DNA of 64,000 nucleotides, from positions 62,001 through 126,000 of the forward strand of contig NZ_JACHLU010000011.1 in NCBI RefSeq assembly GCF_014204625.1. Direction: 5' to 3'. A program made the translations under genes and the position numbers. The notes beneath the pieces are model-generated. The model made no database searches. It had not been told where the DNA came from and saw only the letters and a list, made by a program, of their open reading frames with translations. Every line of letters begins with the position of its first letter. Positions within the stretch are counted from its first letter, which is position 1. Below, piece after piece: positions 40,401 through 49,684 of the stretch. The stretch is from Gillisella vitis. Lineage in GTDB: Bacteria > Pseudomonadota > Alphaproteobacteria > Rhizobiales > Rhizobiaceae.

Positions 40401-43032
40401 CCGCTCCAAGCAGACTGATGGCGGCCAGCAGCATGTGTTTGCCGTGCGCCGTGATCTGATGGATGACAGCGGCTGGAATGCCGTGCTGGCCGCCGCCCGC
40501 GTGGTGCTTCATGCCAGAAACGGCAAGATCACCGATCAGGTCACCCATGCCGTCGAGCTGTTCTCGGCACCGCGTGGTGCCGATAGCGTGGATTCGGATT
40601 GGTATCCGCCAGTGCCCACCATGGTGAAGCCGGAAGATCAGCCTGTTATCACCATTGATGGCAGCGATCTGGAGTTCTGGAATGGCTACGGCGGCTTCAG
40701 CAAGGACGGTTCCGAATATGTCGTGCGCTTGGCCCATGGTCAGTCCACACCGCAGCCATGGATCAATGTGATCTCCAACGACAACTTCGGCTTCCACATT
40801 GCTGCCGAAGGTTCAGGCTTCACCTGGAGCCGCAACTCGCGCGACTATCAGCTGACCCCATGGTCAAACGATGCCGTCACCAACCGCACCGGCGAGGCCT
40901 TCTATGTGGCCGATCTGGACAGCGGTGATGTGATCAGCCCGATCTCGGCAGCGTCCAAGCGGTCGGATGCCGTGTATGAAACCCGCCATGGCCTCGGCTA
41001 TTCGGTGTTCAGCACGCAAGGCTCTGATCTGGACGTTGAACTGACCGTGACCGTCGATCAGGTCGAGCCAGTGCGCTTTACCAGGCTGACGGTGCGCAAC
41101 ACCGGCACCACGCCACGGCGTTTGAGAAGCTATGGGTATGCCGAGTGGATTCTTGGCAACAACCCGCAGAAGACAGCAGCCTTCGTGCTAACCTCAAAAG
41201 ACGAGGAAACCGGAGCACTTCTGGCCACCAACCCCTATAGCATCGACTATTCGGGACGGTTTGCTTTTATGGCAGGTGTCGAAACACTGTCTGGCTTTGC
41301 CTCCAGCCGCCGCGAGTTCATCGGACGCCATGGCGATATCAAGATGCCGCAGGCCGTTGCCAAGGCCTCGCCACTGTCGGGTTCGATTGACCCCGAAGGC
41401 GATCCATGCGCCGCACTGGCGTTTGATATCGAACTTCAGCCGGGTGAAGAAAAGTCCGTCACCTTCCTGATGGGCGATGCAGCCTCGCTGGATGCGGCCC
41501 GCAGCGTGATTACCGCTGCCCGCAAGAAGGGCTTTGAGAAGGCCCTGTCCGAGGCCAAAACCTTCTGGGGTGACTTCACTGGCCACCTCAAGGTCAAGAC
41601 CGGCGATGCTGGCTTTGACAATATGGTCAACCACTGGCTGCCCTACCAAACGCTGGTTTGCCGCATCAAGGCGCGTGCCGGTTTCTATCAGGCCTCGGGT
41701 GCCTATGGCTTCCGCGACCAGTTGCAAGACAGCCTTGCCTTCCTGCTGTATAAGCCGGAACTGGCCCGCAACCAGATCCTCAATGCGGCATCGCGCCAGT
41801 TCAAGGAAGGCGATGTGCAGCATTGGTGGCTGCCACAGAACGGCGCGGGTATCCGCTCCAGCATTTCGGATGACGTGGTGTGGTTGGCCTATGCCATCGA
41901 TAGTTACGTCACCGCCACCGGCGATGGTGCCATTCTGGACGAGCAGATCAGCTTCCTCGATGGCCCAACCTTGGCGCTGGGCCGTCACGATGCCTTCTTC
42001 AAGCCGGATATTTCCAATGAGCAGGTGGCGCTGTATGAACACGCTGCCCGCGCACTGGATCTCGCCATCACCCGCACAGGCACCAATGGTCTTCCATTGA
42101 TTCTCGGCGGCGACTGGAACGACGGCATGAACCGCGTTGGCGTGGCAGGCCGCGGGGAAAGTGTGTGGCTCGGCTGGTTCCTTGCCAACGCGCTCACCGT
42201 GTTTGCGCCTTACGCAGAAGCCCGCAAGGATGATGCCCGCGTCACCCGTTGGGCCAAATACCTCACCAGCCTCAAAGCCGCCCTTGAAAAGGCTGGCTGG
42301 GATGGTGACCACTATCGTCGCGGCTATTTCGACGATGGCGATCCATTGGGCTCTGATCTGTCGGATGAGTGCAAGATCGATGCGATTGCCCAGTCCTGGT
42401 CGGTTCTGTCTGGCGCAGGTCAGCCTGAGCGGCAGGAAATGGCGATGGATTCGGTGGTCAAGCGGTTGATCGATGACGAGGTTGGCATTGTTCGCCTCTT
42501 CACCCCACCGTTTGAAAACACCCGTCTGGATCCCGGCTATATCAAGTCCTACCCACCGGGCGTGCGTGAAAATGGCGGTCAATATACCCATGCCGCCATC
42601 TGGACAGGCTTGGCGCTCTCCAAGCTCGGCCGTGCCGATCAGGCATGGAAAGTGTTCTCGACCCTGAACCCGATCCACCACTCGGAGACCACCGAAGCCG
42701 CAGACCGTTACCGGGTTGAGCCATACGTGGTTGCCGCTGACGTGTACGGCGGTCCGGGCTATGAAGGCCGTGGTGGCTGGACCTGGTACACCGGCTCGGC
42801 TGGCTGGATGTATCGCTTCGCCATCGAAGGCTTCCTCGGCATTCACCGCAATGGCGAACACTTGAGCCTGCGCCCTGCCCTGCCCTCGCACCTCAACGCC
42901 TATGAGGCCGAGGTCAGCATTGGCGGCAAGGCTGTCAAGATCAATGTGGCCCGCAAGGGTAATAGTTATGAGGTCAGCGCCAATGGCAAGGCGGTTGAAG
43001 AGCGTGACGGTGCCTTTGCTGTGAGCTTCTGA
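34495..43032 (+). CDS. ndvB: Cyclic beta-1,2-glucan synthase NdvB/ChvB
   Basis: This 2845-residue membrane enzyme makes, elongates and closes cyclic beta-1,2-glucan from UDP-glucose. Two helices lie at about 420-470. The GT84 glycosyltransferase (about 490-800) has TLDADTR and SRQHRWARGDWQ. Further helices lie at 820-870 and 950-990. A glucoamylase-like domain includes YYAHHHGMSIAAIANV (about 1490). Supersandwich and GH94 phosphorylase domains follow, with ILGGDWNDGMNRVG (about 2533-2546), which trims chain length. Starts at 34537 or 34549 are also possible because no strong ribosome site marks 34495. The glucan is needed for osmo-adaptation and host attachment in relatives. Confidence 0.97.
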   Translation: MQNTPLLLVTEFENMSPSMTPSAAPRDTEIRNIDHNDSIRGVYLTIDELKDKSRSLATDVVANLPAFFTFDFFARHKENEREILRVYRTTAADLEAGATITPAAEWLLDNHYIIEEAIQEVRRDFPRRFYHQLPTVKIGDQVIPRVMALAWLYVAHTHSTVTREGMTALAEGYQSEQSLEIGELWALPSMVRFVLVENLRRISTRVERSRQMRRKANEAADEVIRLNDEAACREYLKQLEALADDNTFATQFLYRIRNGSQTSTLAVNWLEQRMAANGRSTEEAMAAEHNRLSSGNVTMGSIIKGLRTIDDTEWSVWVEEVSHVDKILRSHSDYEALDFGSRNSYRNTIEKLARRSDKTELEIAQAAIDLAQSVATEAGQSDSISNVGSVLVGARKQDLERKIGYRVPVHIAITRGFKRLHWLAIALPILAITALTLALVAWYLSFVGLSVPLIVLLVALFALPASEGATGLFNTLSTFILKPARLVGYEFKEGIPEDARTLVAVPCMISKRDHVDELVRNLEVHYLTNPRGEVYFALLSDWPDAKVEETDADLEVFEYAKREVSNLNARYNDDGKTRFYFLHRRRLFNPQEECWMGWERKRGKLHELNLLLRGDKDTSYMTGANMVPDGVQYVMTLDADTRLMRDAVTKLVGKMYHPINRPVHDPKTGRVISGYGILQPRVTPSLTTGKDASVFQRVFSINRGLDPYVFTVSDVYQDITGEGSFTGKGLYHVDAFETAIKGRIDENTILSHDLLEGSFARCALVTDVELVEDFPTRYEVEISRQHRWARGDWQLLPYILDPNRGITSLGRWKMVDNLRRSLTPIAWFAASVIGWYAMNPLDTLIWQLMLIFSLFVAPTISLINALVPRQTDIVPSAHFQSLWADLRGANAQVALRIVFIADMACMMADAIIRSMYRLLVSRKMLLEWRTAASIQSAAQGSILTYYKTMRYAPALAVVAFGLSVWESGFGALIGLPFTLMWVLSPLVAWYVSQSAETEDRMIVPHDTMIELRRIARRTWRYYETFTNAGEHFLPPDNFQETPEPVVARRTSPTNIGVYLLSVVSARHFGWLSFEQTIEKLEQTIGTLDKMDKFRGHIYNWYHTDTLKPLGNRYISAVDSGNLAGHLIAISSACREWAEAPSAHLQGSLDGIGDVGGILMETLRELPDDRKNLRPLRGRLFERIQGFNSAVEAVKREHEFASIQVMNLAVLARDIQKLAANLHHELRSDKSTDIMRWSESLVSVCESHIADSAFDLSNIEPLRVRLSHLRDRARDLAFSMDFSFLFRKERRLLSIGYRVETMELDESCYDLLASEARLTSLFAIAKGDLPTEHWYKLGRQVVPIGSRAALVSWSGSMFEYLMPPLVMQERQGGILNQTNNLIVKEQMNHGRRLNIPWGISEAAFNARDHALAYQYTNFGVPTLGLKRGLGQNAVIAPYASILASQYDPKAAAENLKKLRSLGALGQYGFHDAVDFTPTRVPKGKPCAVVYNYYAHHHGMSIAAIANVTFNGLLRGLFHADPVIEAAELLLQEKAPREIPVMSAKYEPQTPGKGQADLLRPEIRTITDPLAKDRELVLLSNGHYSVMLTATGSGFSRWNGLSVSRWKADPTEDRHGTFIFLRDMTSGEWWSTTAAPRRAAEEKTRVVFSDDKAEFTKTVGDITSTVECVVATEHDAEGRRVTILNTGTEDRFIEVTSYMEPVLSSDDNDNAHPVFSRMFVKTELGRKGDVIRVERNKRSPSDPDICVAHLVSDTSGPGRNTEFETDRYKFIGRGRTLGEAAAFDPGATLSGSQGFTLDPIASFRRVLRVPAGKKVSVVYWTIAAPSRQELDVAIEQYRHADAFNHEMLHAWTRTQVEMRHIGITSQQAAAFQQLGRYLVYPDMHLRADPETVRAGLASQSALWPNSISGDYPIFAVRINDDMDTEVVREALSAQDYLIRHGVVSDVVILNERAASYAQDMQHALEQMAEGIRSKQTDGGQQHVFAVRRDLMDDSGWNAVLAAARVVLHARNGKITDQVTHAVELFSAPRGADSVDSDWYPPVPTMVKPEDQPVITIDGSDLEFWNGYGGFSKDGSEYVVRLAHGQSTPQPWINVISNDNFGFHIAAEGSGFTWSRNSRDYQLTPWSNDAVTNRTGEAFYVADLDSGDVISPISAASKRSDAVYETRHGLGYSVFSTQGSDLDVELTVTVDQVEPVRFTRLTVRNTGTTPRRLRSYGYAEWILGNNPQKTAAFVLTSKDEETGALLATNPYSIDYSGRFAFMAGVETLSGFASSRREFIGRHGDIKMPQAVAKASPLSGSIDPEGDPCAALAFDIELQPGEEKSVTFLMGDAASLDAARSVITAARKKGFEKALSEAKTFWGDFTGHLKVKTGDAGFDNMVNHWLPYQTLVCRIKARAGFYQASGAYGFRDQLQDSLAFLLYKPELARNQILNAASRQFKEGDVQHWWLPQNGAGIRSSISDDVVWLAYAIDSYVTATGDGAILDEQISFLDGPTLALGRHDAFFKPDISNEQVALYEHAARALDLAITRTGTNGLPLILGGDWNDGMNRVGVAGRGESVWLGWFLANALTVFAPYAEARKDDARVTRWAKYLTSLKAALEKAGWDGDHYRRGYFDDGDPLGSDLSDECKIDAIAQSWSVLSGAGQPERQEMAMDSVVKRLIDDEVGIVRLFTPPFENTRLDPGYIKSYPPGVRENGGQYTHAAIWTGLALSKLGRADQAWKVFSTLNPIHHSETTEAADRYRVEPYVVAADVYGGPGYEGRGGWTWYTGSAGWMYRFAIEGFLGIHRNGEHLSLRPALPSHLNAYEAEVSIGGKAVKINVARKGNSYEVSANGKAVEERDGAFAVSF

Positions 43033-43052
43033 GATAAGCCGATCAAGACATG

Positions 43053-43082
43053 AAAAAGCCGGCGTTCGCGCCGGCTTTTTTT
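43053..43082. terminator. Terminator between ndvB and the MFS transporter
   Basis: A perfect 12-bp stem AAAAAGCCGGCG / CGCCGGCTTTTT closes a TTCG tetraloop, with T-tracts on both strands. Confidence 0.95.
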
Positions 43083-44457
43083 ATGCTTTGCCGCTTGCTG
43101 GATAGGGGGTCTTTAACAACAGGATCAAACCGCCACCCAGAAAAATCAGCAGACAGGCCATCCCTGCCCGCGCCGAATGCGTGGCGGCTGTGACGACCGA
43201 GAAGGACAATGTTGCCATAAAGCTGGTGGCACGGCCTGACAGGGCATAAATGCCGAAATAGCGACCCGCTTCATCGGGGGTAATGCTGCGGGCCAGATAG
43301 GAGCGCGACGAGGCCTGAACCGGGCCAAAGGCAAGGCCAATGAAGATACCATAGAGGAGATAGACTTTTTCCGCTGGCGTGCCAAACAGGGTGCTGGTGC
43401 TGAGGGTGGAGAGAGGCACAAGGCCAAAAGCGGTAAAACCGGGTCCGGTCGAAATGATGCCGAATACTGCGATCAGCAGAAATATCAGACTGATCACCAC
43501 CATGGTTTTGGAGCCGAGCGCGTGATCCAATCGGCTGGCCATCAGGCAGCCAAAAATCGCAACCACATTCAGGATGATGCCGTAAATGCCGATTTCCATC
43601 GTCGACCAGCCAAACATGCCCGCCGCAAACACGCCGCCGAGAATGAGAACGCCGTTGACCCCATCCTGATAGGTCATCCGTGCCACCAGAAATCGCAGGA
43701 TTCCCGGCCGGGTCCGTACGTCTTTCAAGGTGGCCTTGAGGTCGGACAGCCCTGCCCTCACGGCCTTGCCCAAAGGCTCACCCTTGCTCTGGTCTGGCGT
43801 GAAGAAAAACATCGGCAAAATAAACACCAGATACCAAAGCGCTGAGAGGGGTCCAGTGATGCGGGCATCTTCGCCCAAAGCCGCATCCAGACCAAACAGA
43901 GGTGAAATGCCAAGAATGGTTTTTCCGGTGCCGGGATTGGCGGCCAGCAGGGTGACCACCGCAATCAGCACAATCATTCCACCCAGATAGCCCAGCCCCC
44001 ATGCGGTATTGGAAACGCGCCCCACGTCTTTGGCGCTGACCAGCCGTGGCATCATCGAATCATTGAACACAACGGAAAATTCAGCCGCAATGGACGCGAT
44101 GCTAAACAGCACCAGGGGGTACAGCATTGGCGAGCCGGGCACCGCCTGCCAAAGCAGGCACAGGCAGGTGATTTTGATGGCGGCAAATGTGGCAATCCAT
44201 GGCTTGCGGGCACCACTTCGGTCGGCAATGGCCCCTAGAACCGGCGATAGCAGCGCAATGACAATGGATGCAGCAGTTGCGGCATTGCTCCATCCTGTTT
44301 GCGCGCTCACTGGATCGTGGGTGAGGCGTGAGACAAAATAAGGACCAAAAATGAAGGTGGTGACAACGGTAAAGAAGGGCTGTGCTGCCCAGTCAAAAAA
44401 CATCCAGCCCCAAATACCGGCTTTGGTTGTTGGATTTGGTCTGATCTGGTCTGTCAT
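43081..44457 (-). CDS. MFS transporter, UMF1/Atg22-like family
   Basis: The protein is about 458 residues long with some 12 helices. The start resembles the UMF1 family (GIWGWMFFDWAAQPFFTVVT and FGPYFVSRL), and the first cytoplasmic loop has ADRSGARKPW. A second conserved block is SSRSYLARSITPDEAGRYFG. Family members are related to vacuolar amino-acid effluxers of fungi; the substrate here is unknown. The frame is open to 44505, but a start at Met-Thr-Asp-Gln (44457) looks more usual. It follows the GDH gene by about 110 bases in the same direction. Confidence 0.85.
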   Translation of the reverse strand: MTDQIRPNPTTKAGIWGWMFFDWAAQPFFTVVTTFIFGPYFVSRLTHDPVSAQTGWSNAATAASIVIALLSPVLGAIADRSGARKPWIATFAAIKITCLCLLWQAVPGSPMLYPLVLFSIASIAAEFSVVFNDSMMPRLVSAKDVGRVSNTAWGLGYLGGMIVLIAVVTLLAANPGTGKTILGISPLFGLDAALGEDARITGPLSALWYLVFILPMFFFTPDQSKGEPLGKAVRAGLSDLKATLKDVRTRPGILRFLVARMTYQDGVNGVLILGGVFAAGMFGWSTMEIGIYGIILNVVAIFGCLMASRLDHALGSKTMVVISLIFLLIAVFGIISTGPGFTAFGLVPLSTLSTSTLFGTPAEKVYLLYGIFIGLAFGPVQASSRSYLARSITPDEAGRYFGIYALSGRATSFMATLSFSVVTAATHSARAGMACLLIFLGGGLILLLKTPYPASGKA

Positions 44458-44568
44458 GGTGAAATGCCGCCGCTTGGTTGGATCCGGCGGCGACATTGCC
44501 ATCATGGGATGACAGGTTCAACGTCGATTGAGGTTAAACACTGTCTTCGCCATAAATGTTATTGCTTA

Positions 44569-47500
44569 TCAGTTTTTCTGTTGCGCAATATCGGTCAACA
44601 GGCTCGCTGCAACCGTTAACCGCGACAGGCTTGGTTCGCCATCGGTCAAGGCAATCAACTCGCTGCCCAGCCGGTTGATGCGCACCGCATCCTGCGCCTG
44701 CCAGCCTGCCACCGGGTTTTTCGCATCACGATGGGCTGTCAGAGCCTGAACAACAATGTTGCGCCGCGCTGACAAAATGAGATCCAGACTGCGCAGCAGT
44801 GCCAGATTATCATAGTGGTCGCTGGTCTGGATTTTTTGCAGCGATGCCAGCAGGCGACCAATGCGGAACGTGTCACTGACCTTGTAATAGGTCTCCGTGG
44901 CGCGCTGCAAGGCCGCATCTGCCCGCAATGCGATGGCCATGACCTCTGGCACAACAATGAAGGCCGAAAGTCCGGCAATTGCGCGGGCCAGATCGTCTGG
45001 AACACCGGCGTCAATCATCAATGTGGCTTCACTCTCGATATGATGGGAGAAATCGGTCGGCATCACCGACTGACTGAAGCCCTTGAAGGATTTGATCGCA
45101 GTTTTCAGCTTGCGCACGGTGTCTGAAAGATCACCCTCGTTGAGTTTTGTATCAATCGCCAGCTTGGTAAAGGCGCGATAGACATATTCAATCCGGGCGT
45201 AGAGGTCATTCTGGACATCGCCGGAAATCTCTCCATCCAGCGTGTCAATCTGATCCCAATAGCTTTGGAGATCCAATCCGTCAGCGGCCAGAATCGCACC
45301 CTTGGCAATATCGGCAGGCAAGGCACCCGTGGCGTCCATCATCCAGACCATAAAGCTGGGACCACCCCGATTGATGATCTGATTGGCCAGAGCGGTTGCA
45401 ATGATTTCACGCTTCAGCCGGTGGCCTTCAATTTCGCCTTCATAGCTTCGCCGCATTTTCTTTGGGAAATAATCCTTCAGAAGACTATCGCAATAGGGGG
45501 CATCAGGCAGATCGCTCTCGACCAGATCATCAAACAGCGAGATCTTGGCATAGGACAAAAGCACACCGATTTCAGCCCGTGTCAGGGCCTGTCCGCTCAC
45601 ATAGCGCTCGGAAATGGCCTGATCATCCGGCAGCATCTCCACCTTCCGGTTCAGACGTCCCGATGTTTCCAACACCGTCATCAATCGAGCCAGTTCATCG
45701 CGGTTGGTCGCCCGTTGCCGCTCTGTGAGCGAAATCGCCAGCGATTGCAGGTAATTGTTGCGCAATACCAGTTCGCCAACCTCTTCGGTCATTGAGGCCA
45801 GCAATTTGTTGCGCGCTGGCAGATCAAGGCGGCCAGAGGCCAAGGCCGAGGAGAGGGCGATCTTGATATTGACCTCCACGTCCGACGAATTGACGCCCGC
45901 AGAGTTGTCAATGGCGTCGGAATTGCACCGCCCGCCCTTGAGGCCAAAGGCGATGCGGCCCTTTTGGGTTACGCCCAGATTGGCCCCTTCGCCGATGACC
46001 TTGGCGCGAACCTCGTCGGCGGTGACACGGATGGGGTCATTGGCACGGTCGCCCACGTCTGCGTCCGATTCGGACATGGCCTTGACATAGGTGCCAATGC
46101 CACCGAACCACAAAAGATCGACAGGCGCTTTCAGGATGGCGGTGAGGATTTCCAAAGGTGTTGCCACCAGCTTGCCAAGATCAATGGCGTCGGCGGCTTC
46201 CTGCGTCAGCTTCACCGATTTTTCCGACCTGGAGATGATCATGCCGCCTTTGGAGAGCAGGGCGGTGTTGTAATCCTGCCAGCTGGAGCGGGGAAGCGCG
46301 AACATGCGCTTTCGCTCTTGATAGGATTTTTCCATGTCCGGGTTGGGATCAATGACAATATCGCGGTGGTCAAAGGCAGCAATCAGCCGGATCTTGTGAG
46401 AGAGCAACATGCCGTTGCCAAACACATCGCCCGACATATCGCCAACACCAACCACCGAGAAAGGCGTGGTCTGAATATTGATATTCATTTCGCGGAAATG
46501 CCGCTTGACCGCTTCCCACGCACCGCGGGCGGTAATACCCATTTTCTTGTGGTCGTAACCGGCGGAGCCGCCCGAGGCAAAGGCGTCATCCAGCCAGAAG
46601 CCCGCGTCGCGCGCCAGACCGTTGGCGGTATCGGAGAAGGTGGCTGTGCCCTTGTCGGCGGCGACAACGAAATAGGGGTCATCGCCATCCAGCCGGACAG
46701 TCTCTGCGGGGGCGACAACCTCGCCATCCTTGATATTGTCGGTGATCGACAACAGGGTGCGGATATAGGTCATGTAGGCTTCACGCCCCAGTCGCAAATA
46801 CTCTTCCCGATTGGTGATGCCTGCCAACAGCTTTGGATAAAATCCGCCCTTGGCACCCACCGGCACAATCACGGCATTCTTGACCTGCTGGGCTTTGACA
46901 AGACCCAGCACTTCGGTGCGGTAATCCTGCGCCCGGTCTGACCAGCGCAACCCACCACGGGCCACCTTGCCGAAGCGCAAGTGTACGCCTTCCACCTCGG
47001 TGCCATAGACAAACATTTCGCGGAACGGTCTGGGCTGCGGCAGGCCATCCAGCTGTTGCGGATCAAATTTGAAGGCCAGCATCGGCTTGACGCCGGTTGA
47101 TCCCTTCTGGAAATAATTGGTGCGCAGAGTGGCATCAATGGCGTTCTGATAACGCCGCAAGATGCGGTCATCATCCAGACTGGGAACGCCTGCAAGCGCT
47201 GCTTCGATCTGTTCACGCAGTTCGGACAGCTTGCGGTGTCTTGTCTTGTCAGACGCCTTGATGTCGAAGGAATGGTGAAACAGGCTGAAAAGATCCGAGG
47301 TGATCTGCGGATATTTGTTGAGGGTCTCGGCAATATAGGTCAGCGAATAAACCAGTCCGCATTGACGCAGATAGGCGGCATAGGCGCGCAAAACCGCAAC
47401 CTGCTCCACCGAAAGGTCGGTGCTGAGCACAAGGCGATTGAAGGCGTCATTGTCCACCAATCCACTGAACGCGGCCAAGAACGTCTCTTCAACCCGCTTG

Positions 47501-49344
47501 GCATGGTGGGCAATATCAAATGCCTGCCCCTGACGCACGGCCAGTTCCATGTCATGCAACACCACATGCCGGGGTGCATCGGTCGCTTTGGCAGGCTTGA
47601 CGCCAATGTCAAAGGTACGCTCACTGATGACGCTGAAGCCGAGATTTTCCAAAAGCGGCACGCGGCGCGACAGAGGAAGGTGGTGGCCTGCATGGAAGAC
47701 CTTCAGGTAGAGCGTCTGGCCGTCCTCGGTCTTGCGCCCATGAAAAGCAATGGCAATGCGGGCGTCGGTCAGGCTGGTTTCGATCAGCCCCAGATCGGCA
47801 ACGGCTTCTTCTGGCGTAAAGGCATCTTCAAAGGCGCGGTTTACGAGGAGCTGCGGGGCTTTGGCTGGTGCAAGCGCTGCAAAACGGTCATCCCAGCGGG
47901 CGGTAATGGCTTTGACAGCCTCTTCCAGTCTGGCCTGAGGAATGCGAGGGGTTTTGCCTTCCGAGCGGCCGATGATGAAATGCACCCGCGCAACACCGCC
48001 TTCGGGGAAGGCCGGATAATAGGCCGAGACACGACCATCATAGACATTGACGAAATATTCGCCAATGCGCTCACGCACCAGTGAATTATACTCCTCGCGC
48101 GGGACATAAACGAGCAGCGAGACGAAACGGTCAAAATGGTCAATGCGCGGCAGAACGCGCACACGGGGGCGCTCGCCAAGATCGGTAATCTGCTCGCAAA
48201 AACGTGCCAGAAGGTCAGCGTCAATCTGGAACAGATCATCGCGCGGATAGGATTCCAGCGTGTTTTGCAACATCCGGCCCGAATGGCTTTGCGGGTCAAA
48301 GCCAAAATGGGCAATCACCTTGTCGACCTTGGCGCGCAGCAGCGGAATATGATTGACCGAATGGCTATAGGCCGTGGCAGTAAACAGGCCAACAATGCGC
48401 AATTCGCCAATGACCTTGCCGGACTCGTCAAAGCGCTTGACGCCAATGTAATCCATATAGGCACGGCGATGAACAATGGATTTGACGTTGGCCTTGGTGA
48501 CGATCAGATCGTCCGGGCCTTGCAGAAAGGCCAGAATTTCGGGGGTTGTCGTCACCGCATTGCGGCCCTGACGCAGCACCAGCACATCGGGATCGGACAA
48601 CATGCCCAGTCCCCGACCCTTGCCGCGCTCGACGGTGGCCCTGGCTCCGTCGCCGGAGTAAATATATTCGCGCATCCCCAGAAAGGTGAAATTGTCATCG
48701 CGCAGCCATTCCAGAAATGCCAGCGATTCTGCCCGTTCTGCCTTGCGGCGGGTGGCTGTCTGGGCGGCCAGATCGGTCATGGCACCGTTGAGGAGCGCAA
48801 GCATAGGCTGCCAGTCGGAGGCCACGGTGCGCACCTGCCTGAGCACGTCGCCAAGCCGGGCAACCAGACCATCGGCCTGCTCTTTGGTCAGGGCGGCCAG
48901 ATGCACCTGAATATAGCTTAACCGTTCGCTGGCGGTTGTATCCTTGTCGGCAAGGGTCCATCCCTGTTCGGTTCTGGTGAGAATGGGGTGAACAGCGAGG
49001 TGAATCTCACGAAACTGGCTGGTGACTTCGCCCATGACGGAATCATAGAGGAAGGGCTTGTTGTTATCGACAATCGACAACAGGCTGACGGGTGAACCGC
49101 CAATAACAATATCGTCAGTGGTTTCGATTGTGACTTTGGCCGTTGTGCCATCAAAGCTCTGCACGTCGTCATGGGCGCGCCTTGCGCTGTACGCCAGCAT
49201 GGCTGGTTCATAGTTTTGCAGATCGTCGTCGCTGGCACGACCAAACAAAACCACCGGGTCAATTGCAGCCATGGACTGCCCGTTTAGCTCTGATCGGGCC
49301 AAATCGAAAAGCTGTTCCCGTTTCACCCGTTTCCCTGTAACCAC
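44569..49344 (-). CDS. gdhB: NAD-specific glutamate dehydrogenase (large, GDH180 type)
   Basis: The 1591-residue protein matches the bacterial NAD-GDH family of about 180 kDa. It has a long regulatory N-terminal region. The catalytic core starts near residue 790 with LRFGKVARGGLRWSDRAQD and PVGAKGGFYPK (Lys near 830). A Rossmann part includes VGVGDMSGDVFGNGML, and a C-terminal helical region follows. It oxidises glutamate to 2-oxoglutarate and ammonium. The start is GTG, with GGGAGGA five bases before it, which supports the choice. The upstream region holds a 25-bp palindrome. Confidence 0.96.
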   Translation of the reverse strand: MVTGKRVKREQLFDLARSELNGQSMAAIDPVVLFGRASDDDLQNYEPAMLAYSARRAHDDVQSFDGTTAKVTIETTDDIVIGGSPVSLLSIVDNNKPFLYDSVMGEVTSQFREIHLAVHPILTRTEQGWTLADKDTTASERLSYIQVHLAALTKEQADGLVARLGDVLRQVRTVASDWQPMLALLNGAMTDLAAQTATRRKAERAESLAFLEWLRDDNFTFLGMREYIYSGDGARATVERGKGRGLGMLSDPDVLVLRQGRNAVTTTPEILAFLQGPDDLIVTKANVKSIVHRRAYMDYIGVKRFDESGKVIGELRIVGLFTATAYSHSVNHIPLLRAKVDKVIAHFGFDPQSHSGRMLQNTLESYPRDDLFQIDADLLARFCEQITDLGERPRVRVLPRIDHFDRFVSLLVYVPREEYNSLVRERIGEYFVNVYDGRVSAYYPAFPEGGVARVHFIIGRSEGKTPRIPQARLEEAVKAITARWDDRFAALAPAKAPQLLVNRAFEDAFTPEEAVADLGLIETSLTDARIAIAFHGRKTEDGQTLYLKVFHAGHHLPLSRRVPLLENLGFSVISERTFDIGVKPAKATDAPRHVVLHDMELAVRQGQAFDIAHHAKRVEETFLAAFSGLVDNDAFNRLVLSTDLSVEQVAVLRAYAAYLRQCGLVYSLTYIAETLNKYPQITSDLFSLFHHSFDIKASDKTRHRKLSELREQIEAALAGVPSLDDDRILRRYQNAIDATLRTNYFQKGSTGVKPMLAFKFDPQQLDGLPQPRPFREMFVYGTEVEGVHLRFGKVARGGLRWSDRAQDYRTEVLGLVKAQQVKNAVIVPVGAKGGFYPKLLAGITNREEYLRLGREAYMTYIRTLLSITDNIKDGEVVAPAETVRLDGDDPYFVVAADKGTATFSDTANGLARDAGFWLDDAFASGGSAGYDHKKMGITARGAWEAVKRHFREMNINIQTTPFSVVGVGDMSGDVFGNGMLLSHKIRLIAAFDHRDIVIDPNPDMEKSYQERKRMFALPRSSWQDYNTALLSKGGMIISRSEKSVKLTQEAADAIDLGKLVATPLEILTAILKAPVDLLWFGGIGTYVKAMSESDADVGDRANDPIRVTADEVRAKVIGEGANLGVTQKGRIAFGLKGGRCNSDAIDNSAGVNSSDVEVNIKIALSSALASGRLDLPARNKLLASMTEEVGELVLRNNYLQSLAISLTERQRATNRDELARLMTVLETSGRLNRKVEMLPDDQAISERYVSGQALTRAEIGVLLSYAKISLFDDLVESDLPDAPYCDSLLKDYFPKKMRRSYEGEIEGHRLKREIIATALANQIINRGGPSFMVWMMDATGALPADIAKGAILAADGLDLQSYWDQIDTLDGEISGDVQNDLYARIEYVYRAFTKLAIDTKLNEGDLSDTVRKLKTAIKSFKGFSQSVMPTDFSHHIESEATLMIDAGVPDDLARAIAGLSAFIVVPEVMAIALRADAALQRATETYYKVSDTFRIGRLLASLQKIQTSDHYDNLALLRSLDLILSARRNIVVQALTAHRDAKNPVAGWQAQDAVRINRLGSELIALTDGEPSLSRLTVAASLLTDIAQQKN

Positions 49345-49684
49345 GATATCCTCCCGTGATGGATTTTATGTCATTTCGGCACTAGTCTGCCTGAGCAATA
49401 ATTTCGGAACCTTATACAACAACATTACGATGGGCTGAATTTGTCAATTTTGCCGAAATCACCACCATGTTTGGCATATTTTTCAAAAAAATCGCCGATT
49501 TTTTTGAGAATTCCCGATAAAAATTGACAGGATGGCGAAAAAACATCGAAATGAGCCGTAATCTCGTGCCGGACGCATTCGCTTGAATCATGCTTTTGTG
49601 CACGCGCCTTTTATTTATGCGTCGATTTTTCCAAATCCGGTCATCGGCCCGTCTGGATCGACGCACAGGTCAGGAATGTCCTTC
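49345..49684. promoter_or_regulatory. Divergent promoter region NAD-GDH / pdxY with a 25-bp palindrome
   Basis: No gene is supported in this gap. At 49483-49507 TCAAAAAAATCG is followed by one C and its perfect complement, making a near-perfect AT-rich palindrome that could bind a regulator shared by both genes. TTGACA at about 49527 might be part of a rightward promoter, but no clear -10 was seen. Confidence 0.45.

Noticed and set aside
39223..40797. Long antisense frames within ndvB (also 41194-42891)
   Set aside because: No ribosome sites or domains, and ndvB is continuous on the other strand.
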